NCBI GenBank assembly: GCA_011390805.1
Contig: JAABRT010000003.1
Location: 56,047-120,046, forward strand
Direction: 5' to 3'
From: Gemmatimonas sp.
Lineage (GTDB): Bacteria; Gemmatimonadota; Gemmatimonadetes; Gemmatimonadales; Gemmatimonadaceae
Length of the DNA: 64,000 nt
Position numbers and translations under genes: made by a program. The notes under the pieces were generated by a model that searched no databases, was not told the origin of the DNA, and was given only the letters and a program-made list of their open reading frames with translations. This document shows, one piece after another, positions 1-8,023 of this stretch; within the stretch, counting starts at the first letter, position 1; each line of letters opens with the position of its first letter.

Positions 1-656
1 GCCAGCTCACGCGCGCGCTGCATTGCGACCTTTTCAAGGATCGCGGGATGCACGAGGTCATCCACCAATCCAAGCTTGCGCGCCTGTCGCGGCTTGATGT
101 TGCGACCGGTGAGAATCATGTCGAGCGACGCCTGCAATCCAATCAGTCTGGGCAGGCGTTGTGTGCCACCGGCACCGGGCAATAAACCGAGTTGCACTTC
201 GGGCAATGCGCACACCGACTTCGTGTGGTCGCTCAGCACCCGCCAATGACAGGCCAGCGCGACTTCCAATCCACCACCAAGACACGCGCCATGAATAGCC
301 GCCACCACAGGTTTAGGGAGTGCCGCCAGCTTGTCGAGCATATGCTGACCGGTGCGCGACAGCGCTTCACCCTCCGTGGCACTGTTCACGCGTACCAGTT
401 GTTCAATGTCTGCGCCGGCAATCCACACATCAGGCTTGCCGCTGCGCAGCACCGCGGCAATGATCGATCTGTCTTCCTGCAGCCGAGCAAAGATCGCATC
501 GAACTCGGTGCTGAGCGACGAACTGAGCGCGTTCACCGCGGCGCCGGGCGTGTCGAACGTGATGATGGCGATACCTTCTTCAACCTGCATGGAGAGCGAG
601 CTTTTCGACTCGCGTATCGTGCTGGTCGTCGCACCCCCGTCATTGCTGTCGCTCAT
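1..656 (-). CDS. fadJ: Fatty-acid oxidation complex alpha subunit, N-terminal part (enoyl-CoA hydratase domain)
   Basis: The gene is cut by the left window edge, so only about the first 218 residues are present. They form a crotonase (enoyl-CoA hydratase) fold: an AGADIEQL oxyanion-hole motif, then GACLGGGLEVAL with the first catalytic Glu, then PEVQLGLLPGAGGTQRL with the second. This is the N-terminal domain of the trifunctional FadJ/FadB type enzymes, which hydrate trans-2-enoyl-CoA and then oxidise 3-hydroxyacyl-CoA. The dehydrogenase domain would lie outside the window, so a stand-alone enoyl-CoA hydratase is possible. The start ATG (656-654) overlaps the TGA of the upstream thiolase by 4 bp. 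That coupling is typical of a fadIJ operon and supports the FadJ call. Confidence 0.9.
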   Translation of the reverse strand, partial: MSDSNDGGATTSTIRESKSSLSMQVEEGIAIITFDTPGAAVNALSSSLSTEFDAIFARLQEDRSIIAAVLRSGKPDVWIAGADIEQLVRVNSATEGEALSRTGQHMLDKLAALPKPVVAAIHGACLGGGLEVALACHWRVLSDHTKSVCALPEVQLGLLPGAGGTQRLPRLIGLQASLDMILTGRNIKPRQARKLGLVDDLVHPAILEKVAMQRAREL

Positions 657-1951
657 ACGCGCTCCACCACCATCGCGTGCCCCATGCCACCGGCGGCGCA
701 CACCGTAAGCAAACCAAACTGTCCACCGCGTCGCCCTAACTCGTTCAGCAACGTTGTTACAATGCGCGCACCGGTTGCACCAAACGGATGTCCGATGGAC
801 AGTGATCCACCCATCACATTCAACCGGTCGGGGTCAACCTCGCCCACCGGCTGCGATAGTCCCGCACGTTCGGCCCAGTATGGCGACGCCAATCCGAACA
901 GGTTGCTCAACACCTGCGCCGCAAAGGCTTCGTGCATTTCAACAAGGTCCATATCGGCGAGTGTGAGTCCGGCGCGCTCCAGGGCGCGTGGCGCTGCGAA
1001 CACCGGCGCCTGCAGCAGCTGTTCGGCCGGATCAATAGCGGCGTACGCATACGAGCGGATGAATCCCAGCGGCGCATAACCAAGGCTCGCCGCCACATCT
1101 TCGCGCATGAGCAATACTGCCGATGCACCATCGGTGAGTGGCGAGGCGTTGCCCGCTGTGACCGTGCCGTACTGTTTATCAAACACCGGCTTGAGCGCTT
1201 GCAACTGTTCCAGCGAACTGTCAGCCCGTATGCCGTTGTCCGAGACAATCATGGTCTCGTGTTTAGGCGGCTGCGTGATGGGGGCGATTTCGGCTGTGAG
1301 TCTGCCATCTGCGGTGCCGGCCGCTGCGCGCTGATGCGAGCGCAAGGCAAACGCATCCTGCGCTTCACGCGAGATGTTGTTCAACTTGGCCATTGTATCG
1401 GCCGACTGCCCCATCGTTTCACCGGTGCTGGGCTCGGAAATGGCTGGCGTAATGGGCACCAGATCGCGAGGACGAACCCGTCCCAGCACACCCAGCCGCT
1501 GCGAGAGCGACCGGGCCTTGCTCGCCGCCACCAGCGTATCGGACATTCGGCGTGAATGCAGAATGGGCACCTGCGTGAGCGATTCCGCACCTCCGGCAAT
1601 CGCGACAGTTGCGTGTCCGAGCGCGATCTGGTCAGCCGCATCGGTAATCGCCTGATTGGCCGACGCACAGGCGCGTCCCACGGTGAATGCCTGCACATCG
1701 CGCGGAAAGTGCGGCAGCAGCGAGATTTCGCGTGCGATGTTGGGCGCAATCACCGACGGCAGCACCGTGCCGAAGGCCAGCAGCTGCACCTCGGCGCCAC
1801 TGAGTTCGGTGCGCTGCATCAGTGACGCGACCGCGTGCTTGCCAAGGTCAAGTGCCGAATAGTCCTTGAGCAGGGTGCCCGATCGGGCAAAAGGCGTGCG
1901 CACGCCCGCCACAATGGCGACACGGCGTCCGGGAGAACCGTAGGAGAGCAT
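653..1951 (-). CDS. fadI: Acetyl-CoA C-acyltransferase (3-ketoacyl-CoA thiolase)
   Basis: This 432-residue protein cleaves 3-ketoacyl-CoA with CoA in the last step of beta-oxidation. The nucleophilic Cys is in GRACASANQ (about Cys95). The C-terminal half carries the two other thiolase signatures: GGSLSIGHPFGATGAR with the catalytic His (about His388) and CAAGGMGHAM with the acid/base Cys (about Cys418). Length and motif spacing fit the FadI/FadA family. It is the first gene of a minus-strand pair. Its stop overlaps the start of the enoyl-CoA hydratase gene, so the two are probably made as subunits of one complex. The start ATG at 1951 opens directly into the conserved N-terminus (VAIVAGVRTPF). 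Confidence 0.93.
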   Translation of the reverse strand: MLSYGSPGRRVAIVAGVRTPFARSGTLLKDYSALDLGKHAVASLMQRTELSGAEVQLLAFGTVLPSVIAPNIAREISLLPHFPRDVQAFTVGRACASANQAITDAADQIALGHATVAIAGGAESLTQVPILHSRRMSDTLVAASKARSLSQRLGVLGRVRPRDLVPITPAISEPSTGETMGQSADTMAKLNNISREAQDAFALRSHQRAAAGTADGRLTAEIAPITQPPKHETMIVSDNGIRADSSLEQLQALKPVFDKQYGTVTAGNASPLTDGASAVLLMREDVAASLGYAPLGFIRSYAYAAIDPAEQLLQAPVFAAPRALERAGLTLADMDLVEMHEAFAAQVLSNLFGLASPYWAERAGLSQPVGEVDPDRLNVMGGSLSIGHPFGATGARIVTTLLNELGRRGGQFGLLTVCAAGGMGHAMVVERV

Positions 1952-1980
1952 TGGTGAAAGCTACCGCCAGACGCAACCTG

Positions 1981-2101
1981 GAGTGACCGCCGGCGAATCA
2001 CCAGCGAATCACCGGCGAATCACCTGCTCTCGCTCAGCGCTGGATCAGCGAGTGATCAACGATTGATCAAGGTTGCATCGAGGATTGATCAGCGAATGCT
2101 G
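1981..2101. repeat. Degenerate 11-bp tandem repeat array (about 11 units)
   Basis: The sequence splits into consecutive 11-mers that keep phase for about 120 bp. Three units read RGCGAATCACC (1992-2024). After one diverged unit come AGCGCTGGATC, AGCGAGTGATC, AACGATTGATC, AAGGTTGCATC and GAGGATTGATC (2036-2090), then AGCGAATGCTG. Three TGATCA palindromes fall at 2053, 2064 and 2086, spaced 11 and 22 bp apart. The array lies between the divergent fadI (start 1951) and the VPS10-like gene (start 2189). The period is close to one helical turn. It could be a protein-binding array or simply a decayed microsatellite. Confidence 0.7.
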
Positions 2102-2188
2102 GCCCCGACCCGTTGTAGTGCAGTACTGTGGCACTGTCGCAACTGCTGCGCCCGCCGTTCCCCCACCCTCGATTTCGGAGATCTCCCC

Positions 2189-5100
2189 GTGACTGACTCG
2201 CGTTCCGCGCGCACCCTGGCGGCTCTCGCCGCTTGCGTGCTCGCAACGAGCAGCCTTCCCTCGTTGGCCACCGCGCAGTCCGCAGGTGGCACTGCCGCTT
2301 CGCCTGCGGTAGCCACCGAGTTTTCCTCCTTGCATTTCCGCTCAATCGGTCCGGCCACCATGTCGGGGCGCATTGCCGGTCTCGCCGTATACGACGCCAA
2401 CCCGGCCGTGTTCTACGTGGCCACCGCGCACGGCGGCCTGTGGAAGACCACCAGCAAGGGTGCCACCTGGACACCGCTGTTGCAGCAGCAAGGGCTGATG
2501 TCCATGGGCGCGGTCACGATTTCGCAGGCTGACCCCAATCTGGTGTGGGCCGGCAGCGGCGAAGCAAACAATCGACAGAGCACGTCGTGGGGCGATGGCA
2601 TTTACAAGTCCACCGATGGTGGCGAAACGTTCACGCACATGGGACTGCGTGAATCGCGCCACATCAATCGCATTGTGCTCGATCCCACCAACACCGACAT
2701 CGTGTATGTCGCGGCCACCGGTCCGCTGTTTGGCAGTGGTGGTGAACGTGGTGTGTACAAGTCCACCGACGGCGGCAAAGCGTGGACGCGTGTATTGCAC
2801 GTAGACGATGAAACAGGCGCAAATGATGTGGTGATGTCACCAACTGATTCCAAAGTGCTGTTTGCCTCCACGTATCAACGTCGTCGCACCACCTGCTGCT
2901 TTAACGGCGGCGGCACGGGCAGCGCGCTGCATGTCACGCGTGACGGCGGGGCCACATGGAAGAAGGTTGGAGGCGGATTCCCTACCGGACCACTCGGCCG
3001 TATTGCGGTGGACATCGCACCGTCCAGCGGCAACACCGTGTACGCCCTCGTGGAGGCACCGCCCGCCACGGGTGATGACGCGAAGCAAGGGTTGTGGCGG
3101 TCCAATGACGCTGGCGAAACATGGACGAAGGTGAACTCGATCAATCCGCGTCCCATGTACTTCAGCAAACTCAAGATCGATCCAACAAATCCTGAGCGCG
3201 TGTACTACGGCGGTGTGGGCCTGCACGTGTCACATGACGGCGGCAAGAACGTTGTCACAGATGCCGCGCGTGTCACGCATGACGACGTGCACGCCATCTG
3301 GATTGATCCGCGCAACCCCGAGCATGTGCTCATTGGCAGTGACGGCGGCCTCGCTGTGTCGTACGATGCCAGTCGCACCTGGCAGTTTATCCCGAATCTT
3401 CCCGTCGGACTGTTCTATCACGTGTCGTACGACATGGAAACGCCGTTTAACGTGTGTGGCGGCATGCAGGACAACTACAACTGGTGCGGACCCAGCCGCT
3501 CGCGCTTTGGTGCGGGCATCATGAACTACGACTGGTTTCAGATTCTGGGCGGCGACGGATTTGTGGCACTGCCCGATCCGCGCGACTCGCGCATTGTGTA
3601 CACCGAGTCGCAGAACGGCAACATGATCCGTCGCAACGTGGAAACGGGTGAGTCGGCGCGCATCCGTCCTACACCGCAGAACGTGTCGCCAGCGGTGCCG
3701 TCTGACGAGCGTTTCCGTTTTCACTGGGACGCGCCGATGATTCTTTCGCCGCACGATCCCGGGCAGCTCATTGTCGCGGCCAATCGTGTGTTTGTTTCGC
3801 GCGATCGCGGTGATTCATGGACTGTAATCAGTCCTGATCTCACCATGAATGCCGACCGCGATTCCATTGTCACGATGGGACTCAAGGGGAGCGAGATCCG
3901 CCTGGCGCGTCATGATGGCATCAGTGCGTGGCCGGCCATTGTATCGCTCGCCGAGTCACCGAAGCGCGCCGGTGTGATGTACACGGGCACCGATGACGGC
4001 ACAGTGAGTGTGACGCGAGATGGCGGCGCAAACTGGACCAACATCACCGCCAACCTGGAAGGCTTTCCCAAGGGCGCATTTGTGAGTGAAGTGGTGCCGT
4101 CGGGCTTTGACGCGGCCACGGTGTATGTCACGGTCGATAATCATCGCGAGAATGACTACGCGCCGTACGTGTGGATGAGCACAGACTTCGGCGCGACATT
4201 CCGTCGCATCACCACGGGGCTTGAGGGCGAAGTGGTGCGCACGCTCACCGAAGACACGCGCAACGCCGACGTGCTCTACGCCGGCACCGAGAGCGGAATC
4301 TTTCTCACGCGTGATCGCGGTGCGAGCTGGAAGCGTCTGCGTGGTCGCAACTTCCCCAATGTGCGTGTTGACGAGCTCACCATCCATCCGCGCGACAACG
4401 CGCTCATCGTGGCGTCGCATGGTCGCTCGATCTGGATTCTTGATGACCTCGCACCGATTCAGGAGTACAGCGCTGCCGAACGTGTTGCCGACGCGATGCT
4501 GTTTCCTGTGCCGAATGCGTTGCAGTGGAAGTACAAGGACGACCGTAACGACGAGTTCTGGGGACATCAGACCTTCGTGGGTGAGAATCCGCCTGACGAA
4601 GCGGTGATGCATTATTTCCTCAAGCGAAAGGTGGACTCGCTGTCGCTGCGCATTTTGCGTGGCAGTGAGCTTGTGCGTGAGCTGTCGATTGATGTGGACA
4701 GCAGCACGGTGGGTCTGGCCACGGCCTGCTGGGATATGCGTGGTGCGCCGATTCGCACGAGCACCGTGGAGACACCCGGTGGCGCGGGCGGTCGTCGGGG
4801 TGGCGGCGGTGGTGGCGGAGGCGGTGATATGCCAGAGTCCATGCGTGGCTTGCCGACGCCGCTCGAGCCTGCGGGCTATCGCCCCACCAACCCCTGCCGC
4901 GGCAGTGGAGGTGGCGGCGGTGCCAACGCTGCGCCGTACGTATCGCCCGGCAACTATACCGTGTCGCTGGTGGCCAACGGTCGCGTAGTAAACAGCCAGC
5001 CGATGCGTGTGGTGATGGATCCCAAGGTGCAGCTTACCGGTGAAGCACGCGTGGCGTACGACGCACTGCTGGAAGGTTTGCATGTGCGTCAGCAGCGCGG

Positions 5101-5536
5101 CGCTGACATGGCCGGTCAGCTGAGCGAGTTGGCGCAGAAGGTGGCCAACATCAGTGCGCGCATCGATTCCGCGCCAGCGGTGTCGGCCGAAGCGAAACAG
5201 GCGTTCACAACGTTCAAGACCCAGTTTGACAGCGTGCGCGTAAAGTTTGGCGTGGCGCCGGGCCGTGTGGCCGGTGCAGCGCCAGCACGTGGCGGTGCTG
5301 CGGCGTTTGGCGGCGGCGGTGGTGCAGCATCAAATGCGCTGGGCCAGGTGGCGTCAATCAAAGCGCAGATCGCCGGCATTTGGGAAACGCCGAGTGAAGC
5401 ACTGCGCGCGCAGGCCAGCGCGGCGTCAACGGCGCTGGAAGAAGCAATCGCCGAGGCCCGACGTGTGATGGCGTTGGTGCCGGCGGTGGGCGCGGTGCTC
5501 AAGCCGTTTGACCGGACGCTCTCGGTTCCGGAATAG
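2189..5536 (+). CDS. Secreted VPS10/sortilin-like beta-propeller protein ('glycosyl hydrolase' family of Gemmatimonadota)
   Basis: I chose the GTG at 2189 because it opens a signal peptide (charged TDSRSAR, a hydrophobic stretch, then ATAQ) and has a GGAG box 8-10 bases upstream. In-frame codons back to 2063 have no such features. The mature protein of about 1,090 residues contains many BNR/Asp-box-like repeats (S-DGG-W: KSTDGGETF, RSNDAGETW, VTRDGGANW), which form VPS10-type ten-bladed propellers. A beta-rich C-terminal region follows, interrupted by two glycine-rich linkers (near 4780-4830 and 4905-4925). The final part is helical and alanine-rich. Relatives are often labelled glycosyl hydrolases, but I see no catalytic motif. 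A surface binding or scaffold role is equally possible. Confidence 0.88.
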   Translation: MTDSRSARTLAALAACVLATSSLPSLATAQSAGGTAASPAVATEFSSLHFRSIGPATMSGRIAGLAVYDANPAVFYVATAHGGLWKTTSKGATWTPLLQQQGLMSMGAVTISQADPNLVWAGSGEANNRQSTSWGDGIYKSTDGGETFTHMGLRESRHINRIVLDPTNTDIVYVAATGPLFGSGGERGVYKSTDGGKAWTRVLHVDDETGANDVVMSPTDSKVLFASTYQRRRTTCCFNGGGTGSALHVTRDGGATWKKVGGGFPTGPLGRIAVDIAPSSGNTVYALVEAPPATGDDAKQGLWRSNDAGETWTKVNSINPRPMYFSKLKIDPTNPERVYYGGVGLHVSHDGGKNVVTDAARVTHDDVHAIWIDPRNPEHVLIGSDGGLAVSYDASRTWQFIPNLPVGLFYHVSYDMETPFNVCGGMQDNYNWCGPSRSRFGAGIMNYDWFQILGGDGFVALPDPRDSRIVYTESQNGNMIRRNVETGESARIRPTPQNVSPAVPSDERFRFHWDAPMILSPHDPGQLIVAANRVFVSRDRGDSWTVISPDLTMNADRDSIVTMGLKGSEIRLARHDGISAWPAIVSLAESPKRAGVMYTGTDDGTVSVTRDGGANWTNITANLEGFPKGAFVSEVVPSGFDAATVYVTVDNHRENDYAPYVWMSTDFGATFRRITTGLEGEVVRTLTEDTRNADVLYAGTESGIFLTRDRGASWKRLRGRNFPNVRVDELTIHPRDNALIVASHGRSIWILDDLAPIQEYSAAERVADAMLFPVPNALQWKYKDDRNDEFWGHQTFVGENPPDEAVMHYFLKRKVDSLSLRILRGSELVRELSIDVDSSTVGLATACWDMRGAPIRTSTVETPGGAGGRRGGGGGGGGGDMPESMRGLPTPLEPAGYRPTNPCRGSGGGGGANAAPYVSPGNYTVSLVANGRVVNSQPMRVVMDPKVQLTGEARVAYDALLEGLHVRQQRGADMAGQLSELAQKVANISARIDSAPAVSAEAKQAFTTFKTQFDSVRVKFGVAPGRVAGAAPARGGAAAFGGGGGAASNALGQVASIKAQIAGIWETPSEALRAQASAASTALEEAIAEARRVMALVPAVGAVLKPFDRTLSVPE

Positions 5537-5549
5537 AAATCCGCGAAGG

Positions 5550-5582
5550 GGCCGCAGTCATGTCGTTAATGTGACTGCGGCC
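5550..5582. terminator. Stem-loop, probable transcription terminator
   Basis: A perfect 11-bp inverted repeat, GGCCGCAGTCA and TGACTGCGGCC, has an 11-base loop. It starts 14 bases after the stop of the VPS10-like gene and sits between that gene and the convergent lipoprotein gene. There is no strong T-tract on either side, so termination may be weak or factor-assisted. Confidence 0.5.
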
Positions 5583-5617
5583 TGCGGTGTGTTTGCAAGT
5601 GTGGCAGCGCCAACAGG

Positions 5618-6238
5618 CTAGAGAGCGCCCGGGACTCCGGCGGAAACGACTTCGAGGCGGACACCGACGAAACGCATGAGCGGCCGGCGTGCCTCACCGC
5701 GCGCTTGGGAAAGCGAGACGCCATATGGTTCCTTCGCAACGCTGAGATAGTGCCCGGGGCGAGTGATCGAGGATGTGAGTTCGGGCTTCAAAGAATCCAA
5801 CGCGGCTTCCGCAATGGTGCCTCCCGGAGGCAGGCCAAACAATGAGGTGTTGATCAATGCACCGTGACATTCGTCGCCAGGTGTACCAGCACAACCTGTC
5901 ACTTGGAAATAGACGGTGTCACCGACCCAGCCGAGCAGCCACGGGCTGAAGGCGATTCGGTGTGCGGGCCGGGCGAGGAGCTGTCCGCTGTCGACCAGTG
6001 CCCGGGACGGAAGGTCCATGACATACAAGTCCGTGCGTTTGACGAGGACACGTGGTACGCCGCCATCGGGGAACGCGGTGAGGCCAGTTGCCACTTGATA
6101 CCGCTCGTACTTGACCATGACGGCGAGTTGCGAGCCATCCGGCTTGAGGGCGAGATTCTGCACCGTGACATGGTCTTCTGCTGGACCATAGGTGCACGCG
6201 GCGAGAAAGGCAGTGATGAGCAGCAGCTGATGTTTCAT
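5618..6238 (-). CDS. Hypothetical lipoprotein, possible propeller fragment
   Basis: This 206-residue protein starts MKHQLLLITAFLAACTYGP, a type II signal peptide with lipobox LAAC, so it is probably anchored in the outer membrane or periplasm. The start (ATG at 6238) was chosen for this signal; the reading frame extends further upstream without features. The mature part has beta-propeller-like strands (LALKPDGSQLAVMVK, DLYVMDLPSRALVDSG). These recall the first blades of WD40/TolB-like proteins, but no full family signature is seen. It is the last of several same-strand small genes and begins just beyond a candidate attC palindrome (6249-6343). It might therefore be chromosomal DNA next to the cassette cluster. 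Confidence 0.6.
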   Translation of the reverse strand: MKHQLLLITAFLAACTYGPAEDHVTVQNLALKPDGSQLAVMVKYERYQVATGLTAFPDGGVPRVLVKRTDLYVMDLPSRALVDSGQLLARPAHRIAFSPWLLGWVGDTVYFQVTGCAGTPGDECHGALINTSLFGLPPGGTIAEAALDSLKPELTSSITRPGHYLSVAKEPYGVSLSQARGEARRPLMRFVGVRLEVVSAGVPGAL

Positions 6239-6248
6239 TGGTTGTGTC

Positions 6249-6343
6249 GCCGAACGTTTGCTTCTGCTGCAGGGGCTGCAATAGAATGCGCGGGCGCAGC
6301 CCGCGCTACCCAATGCACCTGTCGGCAACAAGCTACGTTCTGC
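6249..6343 (-). repeat. Candidate attC site (degenerate), after the ATL gene
   Basis: On the plus strand the element starts GCCGAAC and ends GTTCTGC. The two 45-base arms are complementary with mismatches: GAACGT, GCTT, CAGG and TGCA blocks recur in order and end in a perfect GCGCGGGC-GCA-GCCCGCGC hairpin (6288-6306). Length 95 bp fits attC. The outer boxes differ from the canonical consensus at one position each, so this is the weakest of the longer sites. The GC-rich hairpin could also act as a terminator for the ATL gene. Confidence 0.45.
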
Positions 6344-6743
6344 GGCCGCGCGCCGACGTGCCTGAGGGCATCGCTGCGGTACGCGGAACCGGGGTGACGC
6401 CCGTGTTGCGCTTCGTGAGTCGAAAACGCCGCTTCTCGAGGCTCACCACCTTGTGGGCGGCGTCGAAGACGATCCCTTCCGCTTCGAGGAGCTCGCGCTG
6501 CGAGCGTCCCCAGGCGTCGTGCTTGGGGCGGCCGAGGCTGCCATCGTCGGCGACGACGCGGTACCACGGGGTCGCCTCGCGGGCCGGGTCATTCCGCCGC
6601 GCAAGCAAGAACGCCACTTGGCGTGGCACGACGTCGAGGAAGGCGCCAACATCGGCGAAGGTCGCCACACGGCCAGCGGGAATCGCGGCGGCGACCTGCA
6701 TTACCTCTCGATGGATTCGGGCAAAGGCTTCAGACTTGGCCAT
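6333..6743 (-). CDS. Alkyltransferase-like protein (ATL, MGMT DNA-binding domain family)
   Basis: This 136-residue protein (start MAKSEAF) matches the O6-alkylguanine-DNA alkyltransferase DNA-binding domain. It has the AIPAGRVATFADVGAFLD helix-turn-helix and the active-site loop region ATPWYRVVADDGSLG. In true MGMT this loop reads PCHRV; here Trp replaces the acceptor Cys, the hallmark of ATL proteins (E. coli YbaZ, S. pombe Atl1). These bind alkylated bases and recruit nucleotide-excision repair instead of removing the adduct. The gene is one unit of the cassette-like cluster, flanked by candidate attC palindromes on both sides. The C-terminal tail, rich in Arg, Thr and Pro, ends in a TAG inside the next palindrome. 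The start ATG at 6743 was preferred because the conserved domain begins 5 residues later. Confidence 0.85.
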   Translation of the reverse strand: MAKSEAFARIHREVMQVAAAIPAGRVATFADVGAFLDVVPRQVAFLLARRNDPAREATPWYRVVADDGSLGRPKHDAWGRSQRELLEAEGIVFDAAHKVVSLEKRRFRLTKRNTGVTPVPRTAAMPSGTSARGRRT

Positions 6744-6773
6744 CTCGAATTCGCGCGTGAACCTGCTCAGCCC

Positions 6774-6866
6774 GCATAACGCAAAGTTCAGCTGCGGGCG
6801 AAGTAAACCGTTCGCGAGCGAAGCGAGCCACCGCAGTTCGCCCGCCAGCTGCAACGCTCGTTATGC
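6774..6866 (-). repeat. Candidate attC site (best preserved)
   Basis: A 93-bp imperfect palindrome bounded by GCATAAC (6774-6780) and GTTATGC (6860-6866), which are perfect complements. The inner arms are GTTCAGCTGCGGGCGAA (6786-6802) and, on the other strand, the same sequence with two extra bases: GTTGCAGCTGGCGGGCGAA (6855-6837). Unpaired extra bases in one arm are the recognised structural hallmark of attC sites and set strand choice by IntI. The TAA stop of the DUF2283 gene lies inside the GCATAAC-type box. Confidence 0.65.
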
Positions 6867-7067
6867 CGCGCTCGCATCAATCTCTTCCAGGTTGACCTGC
6901 GGCAAGTTCGCCACCGTGGCCGCATGCTCGATCGTCATGCTGACGAGATTACCGTTCTTGTCGAGGTCAACGTAGACGTTCTCGGAGATCTCACGCGTCT
7001 CATCGACGACGGCGTTCGAGAACTCCAACAGAGCGGTATCGGTATCCTTGAAGTACTTGACGTTCAT
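6861..7067 (-). CDS. DUF2283 family protein
   Basis: A 68-residue protein with the DUF2283 pattern: MNVKYFKDTDTALLEF at the start, then DETREISENVYVDLDKNG and SMTIEHAA. The family is a small beta-rich fold, frequently encoded next to a DUF4258-like gene in mobile DNA and suspected to be the antitoxin-like partner. Its biochemical role is not established. The start ATG overlaps the stop of the upstream gene (ATGA at 7067-7064), so the two are translationally coupled. Its own TAA (6861-6863) is embedded in the candidate attC palindrome 6774-6866. Confidence 0.82.
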   Translation of the reverse strand: MNVKYFKDTDTALLEFSNAVVDETREISENVYVDLDKNGNLVSMTIEHAATVANLPQVNLEEIDASAA

Positions 7068-7297
7068 GGCTTGAACCCACGGTCAAAGAACGCATTGTGC
7101 ACGGTTTCTCGATCCGCGGGCAGGACCACGCGGAGGTAGCGTGCTTCCGCAGAAAGGTACACCCACCGGCGAATCCGGCCATCGGCTTGCACGGCCTCAG
7201 CTAGCGGCTGCTCGATTGCCAGGAGTAGCCACTCGTCTTGAATGAGGGCGCGATCAGGTCGTTGACGCGTGTACAGGAAGTACTCGGTGAACTTCAC
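7064..7297 (-). CDS. Small protein, DUF4258-like, partner of DUF2283
   Basis: A 77-residue protein starting VKFTEYFLYTRQRP at a GTG (7297). Sequence upstream of that GTG in the same frame runs through the neighbouring palindrome and is not protein-like. The conserved-looking core is RPDRALIQDEWLLLAIEQP, then RRWVYLSAEARYLRVVLPAD, a layout like DUF4258/RelE-fold small proteins (helix, then strands, with a DRGFKP tail). It overlaps the DUF2283 start by 4 bp. The pair recalls toxin-antitoxin or stress cassettes of integrons, but toxicity is inference only. I could not see a convincing ribosome-binding site. Confidence 0.7.
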   Translation of the reverse strand: MKFTEYFLYTRQRPDRALIQDEWLLLAIEQPLAEAVQADGRIRRWVYLSAEARYLRVVLPADRETVHNAFFDRGFKP

Positions 7298-7319
7298 GAT
7301 GCGCGATCTCAGTAGGCGG

Positions 7320-7455
7320 GCATAACGACTGACGTTCTGCCGCAGCGCATCAAACAAAATGCGGCGGGACGGCGCGGCGGGACGGCGCAGCGCGATAGCG
7401 CGAAGCCGCCAGCCGCACACCGTAGCGCACTGTCAGCAGCAGCGGATCGTTATGT
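7320..7455 (-). repeat. Candidate attC site, 136 bp
   Basis: Bounded by GCATAAC (7320-7326) and GTTATGT (7449-7455). Read on the minus strand this gives ACATAAC ... GTTATGC, an RYYYAAC...GTTRRRY-like pair. The outer eight bases of both arms match (CATAACGA); inner complementarity is partial. The centre holds a short direct repeat (GGCGGGACGGCGC twice). The TAA of the DUF2442 gene (7450-7452) lies in the box. Length is near the upper limit known for attC. Confidence 0.55.
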
Positions 7456-7755
7456 GGCGGACTCGCGCGATGCCATCCACTGCTTGAAGGACCGATCACT
7501 TTCGCCAGATCGTTTGCCGGTCAGCAGGTTGTCGACGCTGATGTCCTCGTCGAGGTCGGGCCAGTGTACGCCTTCCCCACGGCCGATGAGTCGCCAGTTG
7601 GCACGCTCCGCTGCGCTCCCTTGCGAAAGCCGGGGATACCAAGCGAGCGGAGCCGAGATGCTGCGACCATCCGCGAGATCGACCGTGAGCGTGTCATCGC
7701 TTACGGCGACGGCTTGCGCGTAGGCGGGCCAGATTTCAATCCGCGAAGTAGTCAT
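7450..7755 (-). CDS. DUF2442 family protein
   Basis: A 101-residue protein with DUF2442 features: a VAVSDDTLTVDLADGRSIS strand pair, then APLAWYPRL, the W-R-L-IGRGEGVHWPDLDEDISV segment and a basic tail. DUF2442 proteins are regularly encoded next to DUF4160 and behave in databases as a putative toxin-antitoxin-like pair; the function is unknown. The gene overlaps the upstream DUF4160 gene by 20 bp. The pair fills one cassette between the palindromes at 8024-8073 and 7320-7455. Confidence 0.83.
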   Translation of the reverse strand: MTTSRIEIWPAYAQAVAVSDDTLTVDLADGRSISAPLAWYPRLSQGSAAERANWRLIGRGEGVHWPDLDEDISVDNLLTGKRSGESDRSFKQWMASRESAT

Positions 7756-7972
7756 TCCAGCTCCTTTGCAAGTCGGCCGCGTGCTCCTGCACCATCATCA
7801 CGATACGTGCCAACTCTGCCCGCGGGAAGCCACCGCTCTCCTGAAGACGGACCGGATCGAGCCAGACCTTGGCCCGATTGGCATCACGCTCGACATGCAC
7901 GTGGGGCGGCTCGGCGCGGTCACCCGCGAAAAAGAAGAAGCGGTAAGGACCAACGCGGAGGACGGTAGGCAT
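7736..7972 (-). CDS. DUF4160 family protein
   Basis: A 78-residue protein beginning MPTVLRVGPYRFFFFAGD and continuing EPPHVHVERDANRAKVWLDP, the defining DUF4160 pattern (start, FFFF strand, PPHxHV). The C-terminus has the usual short helix (ELARIVMMVQEH). The ATG at 7972 fits the family start; a longer frame upstream (ATG 7993) would add residues not seen in the family. The gene is the first of the cassette and overlaps DUF2442. The family has no proven activity. Its recurrence in integrons and plasmids suggests a role in mobile-element maintenance or defence. Confidence 0.85.
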   Translation of the reverse strand: MPTVLRVGPYRFFFFAGDRAEPPHVHVERDANRAKVWLDPVRLQESGGFPRAELARIVMMVQEHAADLQRSWNDYFAD

Positions 7973-8023
7973 GTAGAAAACTTCAGCACGCATGCCTGGT
8001 CCGCAAGCGGCGCTGCGCTGGCC

